Counted from the stretch's first letter, positions 28,716 to 39,979 are shown. The stretch is 64,000 nucleotides of DNA from Bacteroidales bacterium (GCA_013138975.1 WTBR01000011.1:1-64000); one strand, 5' to 3'. The notes: generated from the letters alone by a model not told the origin. Translations and numbers: made by a program.

Positions 28716-31700
28716 ATGAAAAATTTAAAATTATTAATTAACATTAAAATAAATATTTCTTTTTTAATTCAAGAGATATTCAGAATATTCAGATATAAAT
28801 ATAAAATATTAATTTTAGTATCATTTTTTCTATTATCATCAAATGTTTTATTCTCTCAAAAATTAAGCAAGGATAACTATACCGGCAATTGGATGGATGA
28901 AGCATCATGGGTAGATTGGATTCCCGATGCTACTTTTATTAACAGGCCAATACACATTTATGGGACAATTACTCGATACGGCAATTTGAGTTTTTATAAT
29001 GGTGATTTACATGTATTTGATACTCTAATAATTGAAGGTAATTTAACATTAGAGATGAATTGTGATTTTATAATTGACAGCAATGCAATTTTAATTGTAT
29101 ATGGCGACGCAAGTATTGCTTGGGGGCCAAATGTTCAGGTTTTGGATGGAGGATACTTTATAGTAGAAGAGACATTAAGTAATGATGTGCAAACAGGTTC
29201 CTTTTTTACCGAAGATTCTGTTCCAAATATATTCTTTGGTGCAGTTTTTCCAGATACATTGATGAATAATTTTGCTAATTATCCTGCTTTAGATTGTTCA
29301 TCGCCTGTAGTTCCCTATGCGAGTTCTGGTTGTACGTTTGGCGATATGATTGATTTGGCAGACGATCCTATTTATAATTTTTATCTGGGTGATAATTCTC
29401 CATTAATAATAAATCATCCACATGATACTAGTTTATGTTCTACTGAAAATATAACTTTAAACATAGATGCAATTAATATAGAATCTTACCATTGGCAAAT
29501 TGATGAAGGTTCTGGTTTTATTGATATAGTTGATTTAATACATCATATTAATATAGATAGCTCGCAACTTACCATAGTAAATGTCACAACAGATTTTTCA
29601 GGAAATAGTTACAGGTGCCAAGCAGTTGGGGTTAATAACGACACAATTTATTCTGATACAGCAAGCCTAACAGTATTAGAACCCCCAATTGCCAATGCTG
29701 GTAGAGATACTACCGTTTGTAAATTAGATTATTCGCTCCGTGCTAATTTAAGTACAGGCGTAGGAGCATGGACAGAACTTTCAGGCCCGGGGGATGCTAG
29801 TTTTGCTGATAGTTCAAATCCTAATTCATTAGTAAACGTTACTTTAATTGGCAGTTATCAGTTTATATGGACAGAAACCAATGTAATTTGTGAAGATCAA
29901 GATACCATCACTGTGGCTTTTGAAGGGCCTATTGCTAATGCAGGTACAGGCGGAAATTCTTGTGACACAACTTTTAGTTTGGCTGCTACCTTATCTTCTG
30001 GTACCGGGGGAATATGGAGTATTGTCAGTGGATCGGGAACAGCAGTGTTTTCTCCTAGTAATACATCTACTAATGCAGTGGTCACAGTATCTGATTACGG
30101 AAGCTATCAAATAGAATGGATTGAAATTAATGGAATTTGTGTTGACAATGACACTATTACTGTTGATTTTTATGAGCAGCCTAACGCCAAAGCCGGTAAA
30201 GATACTACCGTATGTAATTTAGACTATTCGCTCAATGCTAATTTAAGTTCAGGCATAGGTGTTTGGACAAAACTTTCAGGCCCGGGGGATGCTAGTTTTG
30301 CCGATAGTTCAAATTCTAATTCATTAGTAACAGTTACTTTAAATGGTAGTTATCAGTTTATATGGACAGAAACCAATGTAATTTGTGAAGATCAAGATAC
30401 CATTACAGTTGCTTTTGAGGGACCTATTGCTAATGCAGGTACAGACGGAAGTTCTTGTGACACTACTTTTAGTCTGGGAGCTACCTTATCTTCTGGTACC
30501 GGGGGAATATGGAGTATTGCCAGTGGATCGGGAACAGCAGTGTTTTCTCCTAGTAATACATCTACTAATGCAGTGGTCACAGTATCCGATTACGGAAGCT
30601 ATCAAATTGAATGGACAGAAATTAATGGAATTTGTGTTGACCATGACACAATTATTGTTGATTTTTATGAGCAACCGATAGCCGATGCAGGAACAGGTGG
30701 CAGCTCCTGTGATACCACCTTTAAGCTGGGAGCTAATATATCTTCAGGGACTGGAACATGGGCAGTAATTAGCGGATTAGGAACGGCATCTTTTAGCCCA
30801 AACAACATAAGCGCAAATGCAGTTGCCACCGTATCCGATTACGGAACTTACCAGTTTGAATGGATCGAAACAAACGGTACTTGTGTGGACAAGGATACCA
30901 TTAGTGTGGTATTTGAACAACAAGCGATTGCCGATGCAGGAACAAGTGGTAGCTCCTGTGATACCACCTTTAGCTTGGGAGCCAATATATCTTCCGGGAC
31001 TGGAACATGGGCAGTAATTAGCGGATCAGGAACGGCATCTTTTAGCCCAAACAACACAAGCCCAAATGCCTTAGTAACTGTATCTGATTTCGGAACTTAC
31101 CAGTTTCAATGGACCGAAACAAACGGTTCTTGTGTGGACAAAGATACCATTAGTGTAGTATTTGAACAACAACAGATTGCCGATGCAGGAACAGGTGGTA
31201 GCACCTGTGATACCACCTTTAGCTTGGGAGCCAATATATCTTCAGGGACAGGAACATGGGCAGTAATTAGCGGACCCGGAACGGCATCTTTTAGCCCAAA
31301 CAACATAAGCACAAATGCAGTTGCCACCGTATCCGATTACGGAACTTACCAGTTTGAATGGATCGAAACAAACGGTTCCTGTGTGGATAAAGATACCATT
31401 AGTGTGGTATTTGAACAACAAGCAATTGCCGATGCAGGAACAGATGGCAGCTCTTGTGATACCACATTTAGCCTAAGAGCCAATATATCTTCCGGGACTG
31501 GAACATGGGCAGTAATTAGCGGATCAGGAACGGCATCTTTTAGCCCAAACAACACAAGCCCAAATGCTTTAGTAACTGTATCCGATTACGGAACTTACCA
31601 GTTTGAATGGACAGAAACAAACAATTCCTGTGTAGACAAGGATACTATTAGTGTGGTATTTGAACAACCACCAATAGCCGATGCAGGAGCAGGTGGCAGT

Positions 31701-32672
31701 GCATGTAGTCCCACATTTAGTCTGGAGGCTAATATGTCTTCAGGAGCAGGAAACTGGTCAGTAATAAGTGGAAACGGAACGGTATCCTACAGTCCAAACA
31801 ACACAAGTCCAAAAGTAATAATTACAATTTCCGATTACGGGACATACCAGTTTGAGTGGACAGAAACAAACGGTTCTTGTATTGATAAGGATACTGTTGG
31901 TGTGGTATTTAAACAACAACCAATTGCCGATGCAGGAACAGGTGGTAGTTCATGTGATACTACATTTGTATTAGGAGCTAATATATTTTCTGAGTCAGGA
32001 AACTGGGTATTAATTAACGGATCAGGAACGGCAACTTTCAGTCCAAACAACACAAGCCCAAATGCCTTAGTAACTGTATTCGATTACGGAACTTATCAGT
32101 TTGAATGGATCGAAACAAATGACTTCTGTGTTTACAGTGATACAATTACTGTTAGTTTTTATGAGCAAGCTATTGCTAATTCAGGAAATAACCAATTTCT
32201 AAATAATAAAACAGAAACGGAGATGAAGGCAATCTTGGAAATTGGGTATTCAGGTATATGGCAAATTATATCTGGTTTTGCATTTATTGAAGATATTGGT
32301 TCCCCAAATACAAAAGTATCAAATATTCAAAGTGGAGAAAATATTTTTCGTTGGAAAATAAATAATGGATATTGCCAGGATTCTGCAGATATGATTATTT
32401 CTGTTAATGAATATATTTCACCAACCGTAATAACTCCAAATGGAGATAATAAAAATGATTATTTCATAATTAATAATATTCATGATTATGGATCTATTAG
32501 TTTTATTGTATTTAACGGATGGGGGAAAGAAGTTTATTCCAGTTCTGATTACAAAAATAATTGGGATGGATGCGATAAAAAGGGAAATCAATTAGCTGAT
32601 GGAACTTATTATTATATTATTGATTTTGGTAATCAGAATATTATAAAAAATTATGTACTCATTAAACGATAA
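28716..32672 (+). CDS. T9SS type B secreted repeat protein (gliding motility-associated C-terminal domain)
   Basis: C-terminal SPTVITPNGDNKNDYFIINNI...VFNGWGKEVYSSSDYKNNWDGCDKKGNQLADGTYYYII; tandem Ig/PKD-like repeats. Confidence 0.9.
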   Translation: MKNLKLLINIKINISFLIQEIFRIFRYKYKILILVSFFLLSSNVLFSQKLSKDNYTGNWMDEASWVDWIPDATFINRPIHIYGTITRYGNLSFYNGDLHVFDTLIIEGNLTLEMNCDFIIDSNAILIVYGDASIAWGPNVQVLDGGYFIVEETLSNDVQTGSFFTEDSVPNIFFGAVFPDTLMNNFANYPALDCSSPVVPYASSGCTFGDMIDLADDPIYNFYLGDNSPLIINHPHDTSLCSTENITLNIDAINIESYHWQIDEGSGFIDIVDLIHHINIDSSQLTIVNVTTDFSGNSYRCQAVGVNNDTIYSDTASLTVLEPPIANAGRDTTVCKLDYSLRANLSTGVGAWTELSGPGDASFADSSNPNSLVNVTLIGSYQFIWTETNVICEDQDTITVAFEGPIANAGTGGNSCDTTFSLAATLSSGTGGIWSIVSGSGTAVFSPSNTSTNAVVTVSDYGSYQIEWIEINGICVDNDTITVDFYEQPNAKAGKDTTVCNLDYSLNANLSSGIGVWTKLSGPGDASFADSSNSNSLVTVTLNGSYQFIWTETNVICEDQDTITVAFEGPIANAGTDGSSCDTTFSLGATLSSGTGGIWSIASGSGTAVFSPSNTSTNAVVTVSDYGSYQIEWTEINGICVDHDTIIVDFYEQPIADAGTGGSSCDTTFKLGANISSGTGTWAVISGLGTASFSPNNISANAVATVSDYGTYQFEWIETNGTCVDKDTISVVFEQQAIADAGTSGSSCDTTFSLGANISSGTGTWAVISGSGTASFSPNNTSPNALVTVSDFGTYQFQWTETNGSCVDKDTISVVFEQQQIADAGTGGSTCDTTFSLGANISSGTGTWAVISGPGTASFSPNNISTNAVATVSDYGTYQFEWIETNGSCVDKDTISVVFEQQAIADAGTDGSSCDTTFSLRANISSGTGTWAVISGSGTASFSPNNTSPNALVTVSDYGTYQFEWTETNNSCVDKDTISVVFEQPPIADAGAGGSACSPTFSLEANMSSGAGNWSVISGNGTVSYSPNNTSPKVIITISDYGTYQFEWTETNGSCIDKDTVGVVFKQQPIADAGTGGSSCDTTFVLGANIFSESGNWVLINGSGTATFSPNNTSPNALVTVFDYGTYQFEWIETNDFCVYSDTITVSFYEQAIANSGNNQFLNNKTETEMKAILEIGYSGIWQIISGFAFIEDIGSPNTKVSNIQSGENIFRWKINNGYCQDSADMIISVNEYISPTVITPNGDNKNDYFIINNIHDYGSISFIVFNGWGKEVYSSSDYKNNWDGCDKKGNQLADGTYYYIIDFGNQNIIKNYVLIKR
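30677..32170 (+). repeat. Six tandem 249-bp (83-aa) coding repeats
   Basis: Unit starts (RATwGCCGATGCAGG) at 30677, 30926, 31175, 31424, 31673, 31922, exactly 249 bp apart. Confidence 0.9.
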
Positions 32673-33576
32673 TTTTTTTAAAATAATTATTTTCTTCTTA
32701 CTAGCTCCGGTTTCCTTAACCGGACAAGTCAATCAATTTCATGCCTCTGATCAATATATGAATAATCCAATTTTATTTAACCCTGCCTATTCAGGAGAAG
32801 ATGATGCGCTTAGTATTAATATTTCATGTAAAAATCAGAGCTTTGGATTTGAAGGATCTCCAAAATCTACAATTATTGCTATTCATACACCAATTCAATC
32901 CAGAAACATAAGTGTTGGTATTCAATTACATAAACAAGAATACGCAATAGAGCAAAATTTAATTTTAAATGTTGATTACGCCTATAGATTTAATTTTCGT
33001 AATGGGACATTAGCACTAGGATTAGCTTTTAATATTACTAATTATGAAACCCGATGGAGTGATTTAATTGCGTATGAAACAGATGATAACAGCCTTGTAC
33101 CATATGATATTAGTGGATATTATTCAAATGCCAGAATAGGAGCATATTATAAAACAAAACACTTCTCAACTGGATTTTCTGCTTTAAATTTAATACCGAA
33201 TAATTTGGGAGATGATACATACAATGAAATTGCTAATGATAATATAATTCAATTGTTTTATAATATTGGGTATAAATTTCAAAAAGGTGATCGATTTCAA
33301 TTTTCACCATTTTTACTATTAAGATACAATCAATTAAATGGCTTTCAAGCAGATATGGCAATGCAATTATTTTATCAGAAAAAAGTAAGTGCCGGTATAA
33401 TATATAGAAGCGAAGGTGATATAATTAGTCTATTGCAATTACGAATCAATAAACAGATAAGTTTTGCTTATTCTTATGGATTTCAGACTAATAGGAATAA
33501 TGGCTTGGGTGGTACACATGAAATATTGTTAAAATATGTATTTAAATATGAAAGGAAAGTTGAAAGTTTGAGATAA
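32653..33576 (+). CDS. PorP/SprF-like type IX secretion membrane protein
   Basis: QVNQFHASDQYMNNPILFNPAYSGEDDALSI N-terminal signature and beta-barrel-like pattern. Confidence 0.85.
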   Translation: MYSLNDNFFKIIIFFLLAPVSLTGQVNQFHASDQYMNNPILFNPAYSGEDDALSINISCKNQSFGFEGSPKSTIIAIHTPIQSRNISVGIQLHKQEYAIEQNLILNVDYAYRFNFRNGTLALGLAFNITNYETRWSDLIAYETDDNSLVPYDISGYYSNARIGAYYKTKHFSTGFSALNLIPNNLGDDTYNEIANDNIIQLFYNIGYKFQKGDRFQFSPFLLLRYNQLNGFQADMAMQLFYQKKVSAGIIYRSEGDIISLLQLRINKQISFAYSYGFQTNRNNGLGGTHEILLKYVFKYERKVESLR

Positions 33577-33588
33577 AAAAAATGTATT

Positions 33589-35079
33589 GTGTTAATAATA
33601 AGAATAATAAATAAAAGCAGAATGGATATTAAACTCAAATTCCAAATATTAATATTAGCATTTATTTTTCTTTTTTTAAGAAGTGAATTTAGTATGTGTC
33701 AAGTTGATGTATATTCAACTCAGCTAACTGCATTTAGTTTAGATAAATATGAAGAATTCTCACCTTCTTTTTACAACAATGGTTTAGTGTTTTGTTCCGA
33801 CCGAGAAAATGTTTCTATTTTTAGTTATCAAGATTCTTCTAAATCGCTTGTAAGTTTATTTTATGCAGAAATTAATGATACAAATAAAACAAACAAAATA
33901 TCATTCTTCGCCAATGAACTAACTACCCAATTAAACGATGGACCCGTAACTTTTAGTAGAGATGAAAAGACTATTTTCTTTTCAAGAAACCTGTCATCTC
34001 ACAAAATACTTAAGGGTGCTAAGCGTAGAAATAAACATATCGGAATCTTTTTTTCAAAAAAACATAAAGAGAAATGGAATTCAGTTGAATCATTTCCATA
34101 TAATAGCACCGAATTTTCCATTAAAACGCCATCTTTAAGTAGTAATGGAAATAGGATATACTTTAGTTCGAATCAGCCTGGTGGATTTGGTGGCTTTGAT
34201 TTATATTATTCTGATTTTATTGATAATAAATGGCAAAAACCAGTAAATCTTGGAGCAAGCATTAATACTTTTGCAGATGAATCATTTCCATATATTGCAA
34301 GTAATAATAATTTGTATTTCTCATCAGCAGGTCACGGAGGATTAGGTGGTTTGGATATATTCTATACACTGGAAATAAATAATACATGGCTTAATCCTAT
34401 TCATCTTGAATCTACAATAAATTCCACTTTCGATGATTTTGGATTAATTACAAATAATAAACTTATTTCAGGTTTTTTTTCATCAAATAGAACAGGTAAC
34501 GATGATATATATATATTCAATAAAAACCTAATTCAGTTTGAAAACTGCAATAAGCAAAAAGAAAATAAGTTCTGTCTTCAATTTTTTGATGAAAGGTTTA
34601 CTGTAAACGATTCAATAGACCTGATTTATGAATGGGACTTTGGAAATAACACTAAGATAATTGGGGAAAAAATAAAATATTGCTTTCCAAAAGAAGGTGA
34701 ATATTCAGTAAAACTCCGAATTATAAATTTAGTAAGTGGAGACACAATTAATAATCCTGTACCGCATAGTTTTACATTGAAAAAGAAAGAACAGGCATAT
34801 ATTAATTCTGAAACAAACGGATATGTTGGCGATCCCATTGACTTTGATGCCATAAAATCAAATCTACCAAATTTTAATATTGATAAATATTACTGGAACT
34901 TTGGTGAAGGATTTTCGCATACAGGAAATCAGATAACATATAGTTTTAAAAACGAAGGAGAATATATTGTTAAACTAGGACTGCTTGGAATTTTCGATAA
35001 TCTTGAAACAACGACAAAGCTTTGTGTTTATAAAAAAATTGTTATTGATGAAAATAGCAAAAATCAAAAAAGAGAGTGA
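33589..35079 (+). CDS. PD40-repeat and PKD-domain protein (PorE-like, no OmpA domain seen)
   Basis: NRIYFSSNQPGGFGGFDLYYSDF and LYFSSAGHGGLGGLDIFYT PD40 repeats; YEWDFGN and YYWNFGEG PKD motifs. Confidence 0.75.
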   Translation: MLIIRIINKSRMDIKLKFQILILAFIFLFLRSEFSMCQVDVYSTQLTAFSLDKYEEFSPSFYNNGLVFCSDRENVSIFSYQDSSKSLVSLFYAEINDTNKTNKISFFANELTTQLNDGPVTFSRDEKTIFFSRNLSSHKILKGAKRRNKHIGIFFSKKHKEKWNSVESFPYNSTEFSIKTPSLSSNGNRIYFSSNQPGGFGGFDLYYSDFIDNKWQKPVNLGASINTFADESFPYIASNNNLYFSSAGHGGLGGLDIFYTLEINNTWLNPIHLESTINSTFDDFGLITNNKLISGFFSSNRTGNDDIYIFNKNLIQFENCNKQKENKFCLQFFDERFTVNDSIDLIYEWDFGNNTKIIGEKIKYCFPKEGEYSVKLRIINLVSGDTINNPVPHSFTLKKKEQAYINSETNGYVGDPIDFDAIKSNLPNFNIDKYYWNFGEGFSHTGNQITYSFKNEGEYIVKLGLLGIFDNLETTTKLCVYKKIVIDENSKNQKRE

Positions 35080-35167
35080 AATAGTCATATAGAAAACATA
35101 ATAAATTTGAAATGAGAAAATCATTAAAAATCCTAATAGAGGAAGGCGCTAAGCGGCTAAGCTAAAT

Positions 35168-35412
35168 AGTGTCAACAAGAAAACTACCTTTTTTTCAAGT
35201 CTTTGATATGAAAACGTCAAAGACATTCCGATAGCTATCGGAATTCGAAGTATTGGAAACCAAGGAGCTTACTTTTGTAAGTGCGATGTGCTGAGCTTGT
35301 CGAAGTAACTGTTTTCAATACGAGAGTAACGCAGAACTTTGCGAAGCTCACGAACACAAATTTATTTGTATTTAAACTTGTGAGTAATTTGGCGTTTTCT
35401 TGCAAAGACTAA
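35168..35412. repeat. GCAAGAAAAC-TIR structured repeat, copy B
   Basis: AGTGTCAACAAGAAAAC...GTTTTCTTGCAAAGACTAA; carries additional CCGATAGCTATCGG and CTGAGCTTGTCGAAGTA inserts. Confidence 0.75.
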
Positions 35413-35502
35413 GCGCCTATTTCTAAGAAATAGTAATAACTTGTAAAATCCGGATAAAGTGAAATACTATCATTATCTAAATTCATAATAAAGTACCATA
35501 GA

Positions 35503-36543
35503 TTGATTCGTATGTTTAAATTTAATACCTTTATAGTAATGGGTTTAAAAATAAGGAACATAACATCAAAAATCAGTACCATAAAAATTGTTATTATAGT
35601 AATGTTTTGTTGTTTATTACAAGAATTAGATGCTCAGCCAGTACCTTCCATTGATGAAAACATTCCTTATCTTGTAACATTTGGGAAAGATTCCGATCCT
35701 ATGTGGGGTGATGATGATTTTTGTCAAATATTCTTTTTTATTATTCCGGAAACAAGGAATAATCCTATTTACTTAAGAATTTATGATCCTGATACCTATG
35801 GTGAAAACGATGAACCTAAAAATAACTTTAATACAAAAATTAACTATTCTATTTATGGAGGAAATAGTTGTTGGTCAAATAAAGATGCACAACAAGTTCA
35901 ACCAGTTAGAAATTACAAAAGCGGAGTGCTTTTAGCATCTAAGACATTTGGTAACGAATCTCAATATCACGAAAAATGGTACACCTTTGGACCCATAAAT
36001 CCCTTTGAAGGTGAATTAATTGAAGAATTTGGAGGGAGAGTTTTTAAAATAATTAGTGAGGGAATATCAGGAGACGATGGAAATCTCTACAAATATTTTC
36101 TCTCCTCTAAACCAAACGAGAATAAAGAAGTAGAGGGAGGCAATTTTTTTACTTATGAATACACCTTTCGATTAGAAAATAAAATCTCACATGTATCTCA
36201 AATATATCCATACATCGATGATAAAACAACCTCCATTAAAATATGTAGTTTTGATTGGGATAAAGATGGGAAAATCAATATTATATCGGTTGCAAAAAAT
36301 GGATTGCCTTGTAAAACTTCAGATCAAGGAGATTGGGTAATGATGGAGTTTCCTATAGTTGAAGAAGAAAAAAACACCTCACTTGAAGTGCAATTTGTTA
36401 AAAATCAAAACTTTCTAGTGAAAAACAATAATGTTAGCATTATTATACAGAATCAATATGGGGCTTCATTGCCATTTTATGTTATTCCAATAGGAGGTAT
36501 TCCAATATATAACCCTAAAATAAGAATCACCGAAATAGAATAA
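35503..36543 (+). CDS. Hypothetical secreted protein
   Basis: Long ORF with hydrophobic N-terminus between T9SS-type genes and the propeller phosphatase. Confidence 0.55.
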   Translation: MIRMFKFNTFIVMGLKIRNITSKISTIKIVIIVMFCCLLQELDAQPVPSIDENIPYLVTFGKDSDPMWGDDDFCQIFFFIIPETRNNPIYLRIYDPDTYGENDEPKNNFNTKINYSIYGGNSCWSNKDAQQVQPVRNYKSGVLLASKTFGNESQYHEKWYTFGPINPFEGELIEEFGGRVFKIISEGISGDDGNLYKYFLSSKPNENKEVEGGNFFTYEYTFRLENKISHVSQIYPYIDDKTTSIKICSFDWDKDGKINIISVAKNGLPCKTSDQGDWVMMEFPIVEEEKNTSLEVQFVKNQNFLVKNNNVSIIIQNQYGASLPFYVIPIGGIPIYNPKIRITEIE

Positions 36544-36550
36544 TAAAATC

Positions 36551-39500
36551 ATGAATGAAAATAAATCATTAGTGGTAATTTTTATTTTTATTTTTTCCTT
36601 TACCTTATTAAATACCCCATGCGTTTATTCACAAAATTATCATATCTATAATTTTAACTCCGACCAAGATTTACCACAACCTTACATATATACCATAAAT
36701 CAGGATACTCACGGATACATGTGGATAGGCACAGGCAATGGTCTTGTAAGATACGACGGGTATAACTTTAAAACCTATACAAGGTCAGATTCATTAGCTG
36801 ATAATTTTATCAATTGCAGTTTTAGAGATGGTCAAGATATGTGGTTTGGTCATAAGAATGGGGATTTTACATATTATAATGATAATACATTTATACCCTA
36901 TACAATTGATTCAGAAAACAAATCGATGATAACGGATATAGAAAAGGATTTGGAAAATAAAGTGATCCTTAGCACTTATTCAAATGGATTGATAATCTTG
37001 AACAATAACAAACTCATACAAACTATTGCTACTTATGACAGTTCTCTTATATCAATAACTTCATTTAAGTTTATAAATAAAACAGAAATTTTAATTGGAT
37101 CTGAAAATGGACTATTTGTTTTTGATTATGATGAAGCAAATACCTTAACATTTAAAGCAAAAATTACAGATATTCCAGAAGCAAAAATTACAGATATAAT
37201 TAAAGTACCAGAGGAGAATTCATACCTAATCGCTTGTGAAAACGAAGGTATTTATAAAGGCACTATAAATAAATTAGGATTTCAGATTGTTAAGTTAAAT
37301 TTAATTTCAAACATTGAAATTTCAGGAATACAAAATCTGATAATTGATAGTGAACGAAATTTATGGATAGCAACAATGGGACAAGGCTTATTGAAATTTA
37401 AATTTACACAAGAAGATAAACTTGTTTGTTTGAAGCAAATTAATAGTGAAAATGGAAAATCTACAGATTACATTAAATCTATATTTGAAGATAGAGAGGG
37501 GATAATTTGGAGCGGAACATATGGTGCAGGATTAAGTAAAATATTAAAAAAACATTATTCCTATACTTTCTTTGATGAAAATATAGTTGGAGGTGATGTT
37601 AATACAATAAATATCGATAGTTTAAGTATTTGGATAGGTACCAATAAAGGATTATTTAATATAAATAATAAGGTAAATAGAATAATAAATCTAAAAAATG
37701 AAACAAATTATTTACCAAATAAAATAATCACTACTGTATTTAATTCAAGAGAAAATCTTTGGATTGGAACAAAAACAAATGGCATTTATAAACTTAACAA
37801 ACATCAAAAAACCATTAAGTCTTATGATATTTTATACGGTAATCTCGAAAATTCAATTACATCATTAACAGGTAATGAAACAGAATTATGGATAGGTACT
37901 TTAAAAGGTGTTTGTCATATCGATAAAAATGATTCAATTAATTGGTACACAATAAATAAAGGAGGTTTACCTAACAACAATATTAATAAAGTAATTCTGG
38001 ATAAAAATGGGAGAGTGTGGATTGCATCTTCTTGTAATAAGCTTTCAGTAATAGAAAATGGAATCATAAAAAATATTTGTTTATCCAGAGAAAATAAACT
38101 TTCCATTATTAAAACTCTAATACAAGATTCAGACGGAAATATTTGGTTAGGAACCTTAGGCGATGGATTGTTTAAATTAGAAAATAATAATATTATTCAT
38201 CTAACATGTAGTGATGGACTGTATTCAGATTACTGTTATTCAGTTATTTATGATGGCAAAGAAAATATATGGATTGGGCATCATGGAGGAATAAGTCAAA
38301 TTAATATAAACTCATTAAACGTAAAAGCAATTAAAGAAAAATTTGAGATTCAAAAAGACTATGATTTTAATACAAATGCAATTGCTAATGATAAAAATAA
38401 TTCGATTTATCTTGGTTTTAATAAAGGCATAATCAAAATTAATATATACGATAAAATAAAAACTACTTCACCTTTAGTTAATGTAACAAGATTAAAAATA
38501 AATGATAAAGATGTTGAAATCAAAGATAAAATTTATCTGTCATCTGGAAAGTATAAATTAAGTATTGATTTTATAGGGATTAATTTTAAAGAACCATTGC
38601 AAACAAAATATCAATATAGTCTTGAAGGCTACGACGATTCAATTGAAGTGACATCAGATCACCATGCTGTATACCAACGATTATTACCAGGAGAATATAT
38701 ATTTCGACTCCAAGCAAAAAATGGTGACGGAATTGTTTCCAGTAATTCTATTAAGATTGAAATAGTTATTAATCCTCCATTTTGGAAGTTGCCTTCTTTT
38801 TATGTGATAATGGTATTTTTAATTTTTCTAATTGTTATTTGGAGGATAAACAGACAAAAAAGAATAATAAAATTAAAAAATATAATACTTGAAGAAACAG
38901 TTAAAGAACGTACAGCTGAGATTTCAAATCAAAAAGAACAAATAGAAAAACAAAATGAACTTATAAAGGATACAAATAAAGATATTACCGATAGTATAAT
39001 ATATGCTAGTAGAATTCAAAAAGCTATTTTCCCACGAAAAAAAATGGTAAAATCTATTTTTCCAAATAGTTTTGTACTAAATATTCCTAAAGATATAGTA
39101 AGTGGAGATTTTTATTGGGTTCTTGAAAGAAATAATAAATCTATTTTTATTGTTGCAGATTCTACCGGACATGGAGTGCCGGGTGCTTTTATGAGTATGC
39201 TCGGTATTGCTTTGTTAAACCATATTGTGATTGAACAACAGATTATTGCACCGCATGATATTTTAACAGAGATGCGGTTGGGAATAATAAGATTGTTAAG
39301 ACAAGATATAGATTCAAAAAATAAAGATAGTATACATATGGGTATGTGTAGTTTCGACAAAAAAAATATGTCAATTGAGTATTCAGGGGCATTTCATTCT
39401 TTAATTCACGTTCGGAAAGGGAAATTAGAAACAATAGATTCGGTTAAACGAACACTTGGGTTCACATTAGGAGATCACATAGAGTTTAAATTAAACAAAC

Positions 39501-39730
39501 TACCAGTCCAAACGGGTGATTGTTTATATATGTTTTCTGATGGATTTCAGGATCAGTTCGGAGGATCGCAAAATAAAAAATTTTCAAAAAAACGATTATT
39601 AAATTTACTAACTGAAGTTTCATCATTACCAATTATTGAACAAAAGCAGGTTCTCTTCAAAACTTTTGAAGAATGGAAAGGTAGTAATCAACAAACAGAT
39701 GATATTTTGATTATGGGAATTCAAATTTAA
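36551..39730 (+). CDS. Two-component-type propeller sensor with Y_Y_Y, TM, coiled coil and SpoIIE/PP2C phosphatase
   Basis: Repeated MWIGTGNGLVRYDG / LWIGTLKGV blades; FRLQAKNGDG Y_Y_Y; ADSTGHGVPGAFMSMLGI phosphatase motif. Confidence 0.9.
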   Translation: MNENKSLVVIFIFIFSFTLLNTPCVYSQNYHIYNFNSDQDLPQPYIYTINQDTHGYMWIGTGNGLVRYDGYNFKTYTRSDSLADNFINCSFRDGQDMWFGHKNGDFTYYNDNTFIPYTIDSENKSMITDIEKDLENKVILSTYSNGLIILNNNKLIQTIATYDSSLISITSFKFINKTEILIGSENGLFVFDYDEANTLTFKAKITDIPEAKITDIIKVPEENSYLIACENEGIYKGTINKLGFQIVKLNLISNIEISGIQNLIIDSERNLWIATMGQGLLKFKFTQEDKLVCLKQINSENGKSTDYIKSIFEDREGIIWSGTYGAGLSKILKKHYSYTFFDENIVGGDVNTINIDSLSIWIGTNKGLFNINNKVNRIINLKNETNYLPNKIITTVFNSRENLWIGTKTNGIYKLNKHQKTIKSYDILYGNLENSITSLTGNETELWIGTLKGVCHIDKNDSINWYTINKGGLPNNNINKVILDKNGRVWIASSCNKLSVIENGIIKNICLSRENKLSIIKTLIQDSDGNIWLGTLGDGLFKLENNNIIHLTCSDGLYSDYCYSVIYDGKENIWIGHHGGISQININSLNVKAIKEKFEIQKDYDFNTNAIANDKNNSIYLGFNKGIIKINIYDKIKTTSPLVNVTRLKINDKDVEIKDKIYLSSGKYKLSIDFIGINFKEPLQTKYQYSLEGYDDSIEVTSDHHAVYQRLLPGEYIFRLQAKNGDGIVSSNSIKIEIVINPPFWKLPSFYVIMVFLIFLIVIWRINRQKRIIKLKNIILEETVKERTAEISNQKEQIEKQNELIKDTNKDITDSIIYASRIQKAIFPRKKMVKSIFPNSFVLNIPKDIVSGDFYWVLERNNKSIFIVADSTGHGVPGAFMSMLGIALLNHIVIEQQIIAPHDILTEMRLGIIRLLRQDIDSKNKDSIHMGMCSFDKKNMSIEYSGAFHSLIHVRKGKLETIDSVKRTLGFTLGDHIEFKLNKLPVQTGDCLYMFSDGFQDQFGGSQNKKFSKKRLLNLLTEVSSLPIIEQKQVLFKTFEEWKGSNQQTDDILIMGIQI

Positions 39731-39979
39731 ATCAGTGAGACTATGATTTTAAGAACGATAGTGAACTGAAATCATATAGACGAACTGATCCCGAGCGGGC
39801 TCCACTGAGCTTGTCAAAATGCAGTCGCAGCATCTATTCGGTCTTATTATTCGCTTTGCTTATGAGAGAAGTTCCCCGCCCTTTGGGGCAATTTAAAAAT
39901 AATTCCTCAGCTGATATCCCGTCCGTTTGCGGGGTAGTTCATTAAAGATAAGATCAGTGCACAGTAAATAAAAAACCCT

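Noticed and set aside
29890-32053. Multiple antisense and alternate-frame ORFs (e.g. 29897..30085 -, 30385..30681 +, 31106..31327 -)
   Set aside because: They recur because the adhesin gene is repetitive; they are shadow ORFs of the 249-bp and 495-bp coding repeats.
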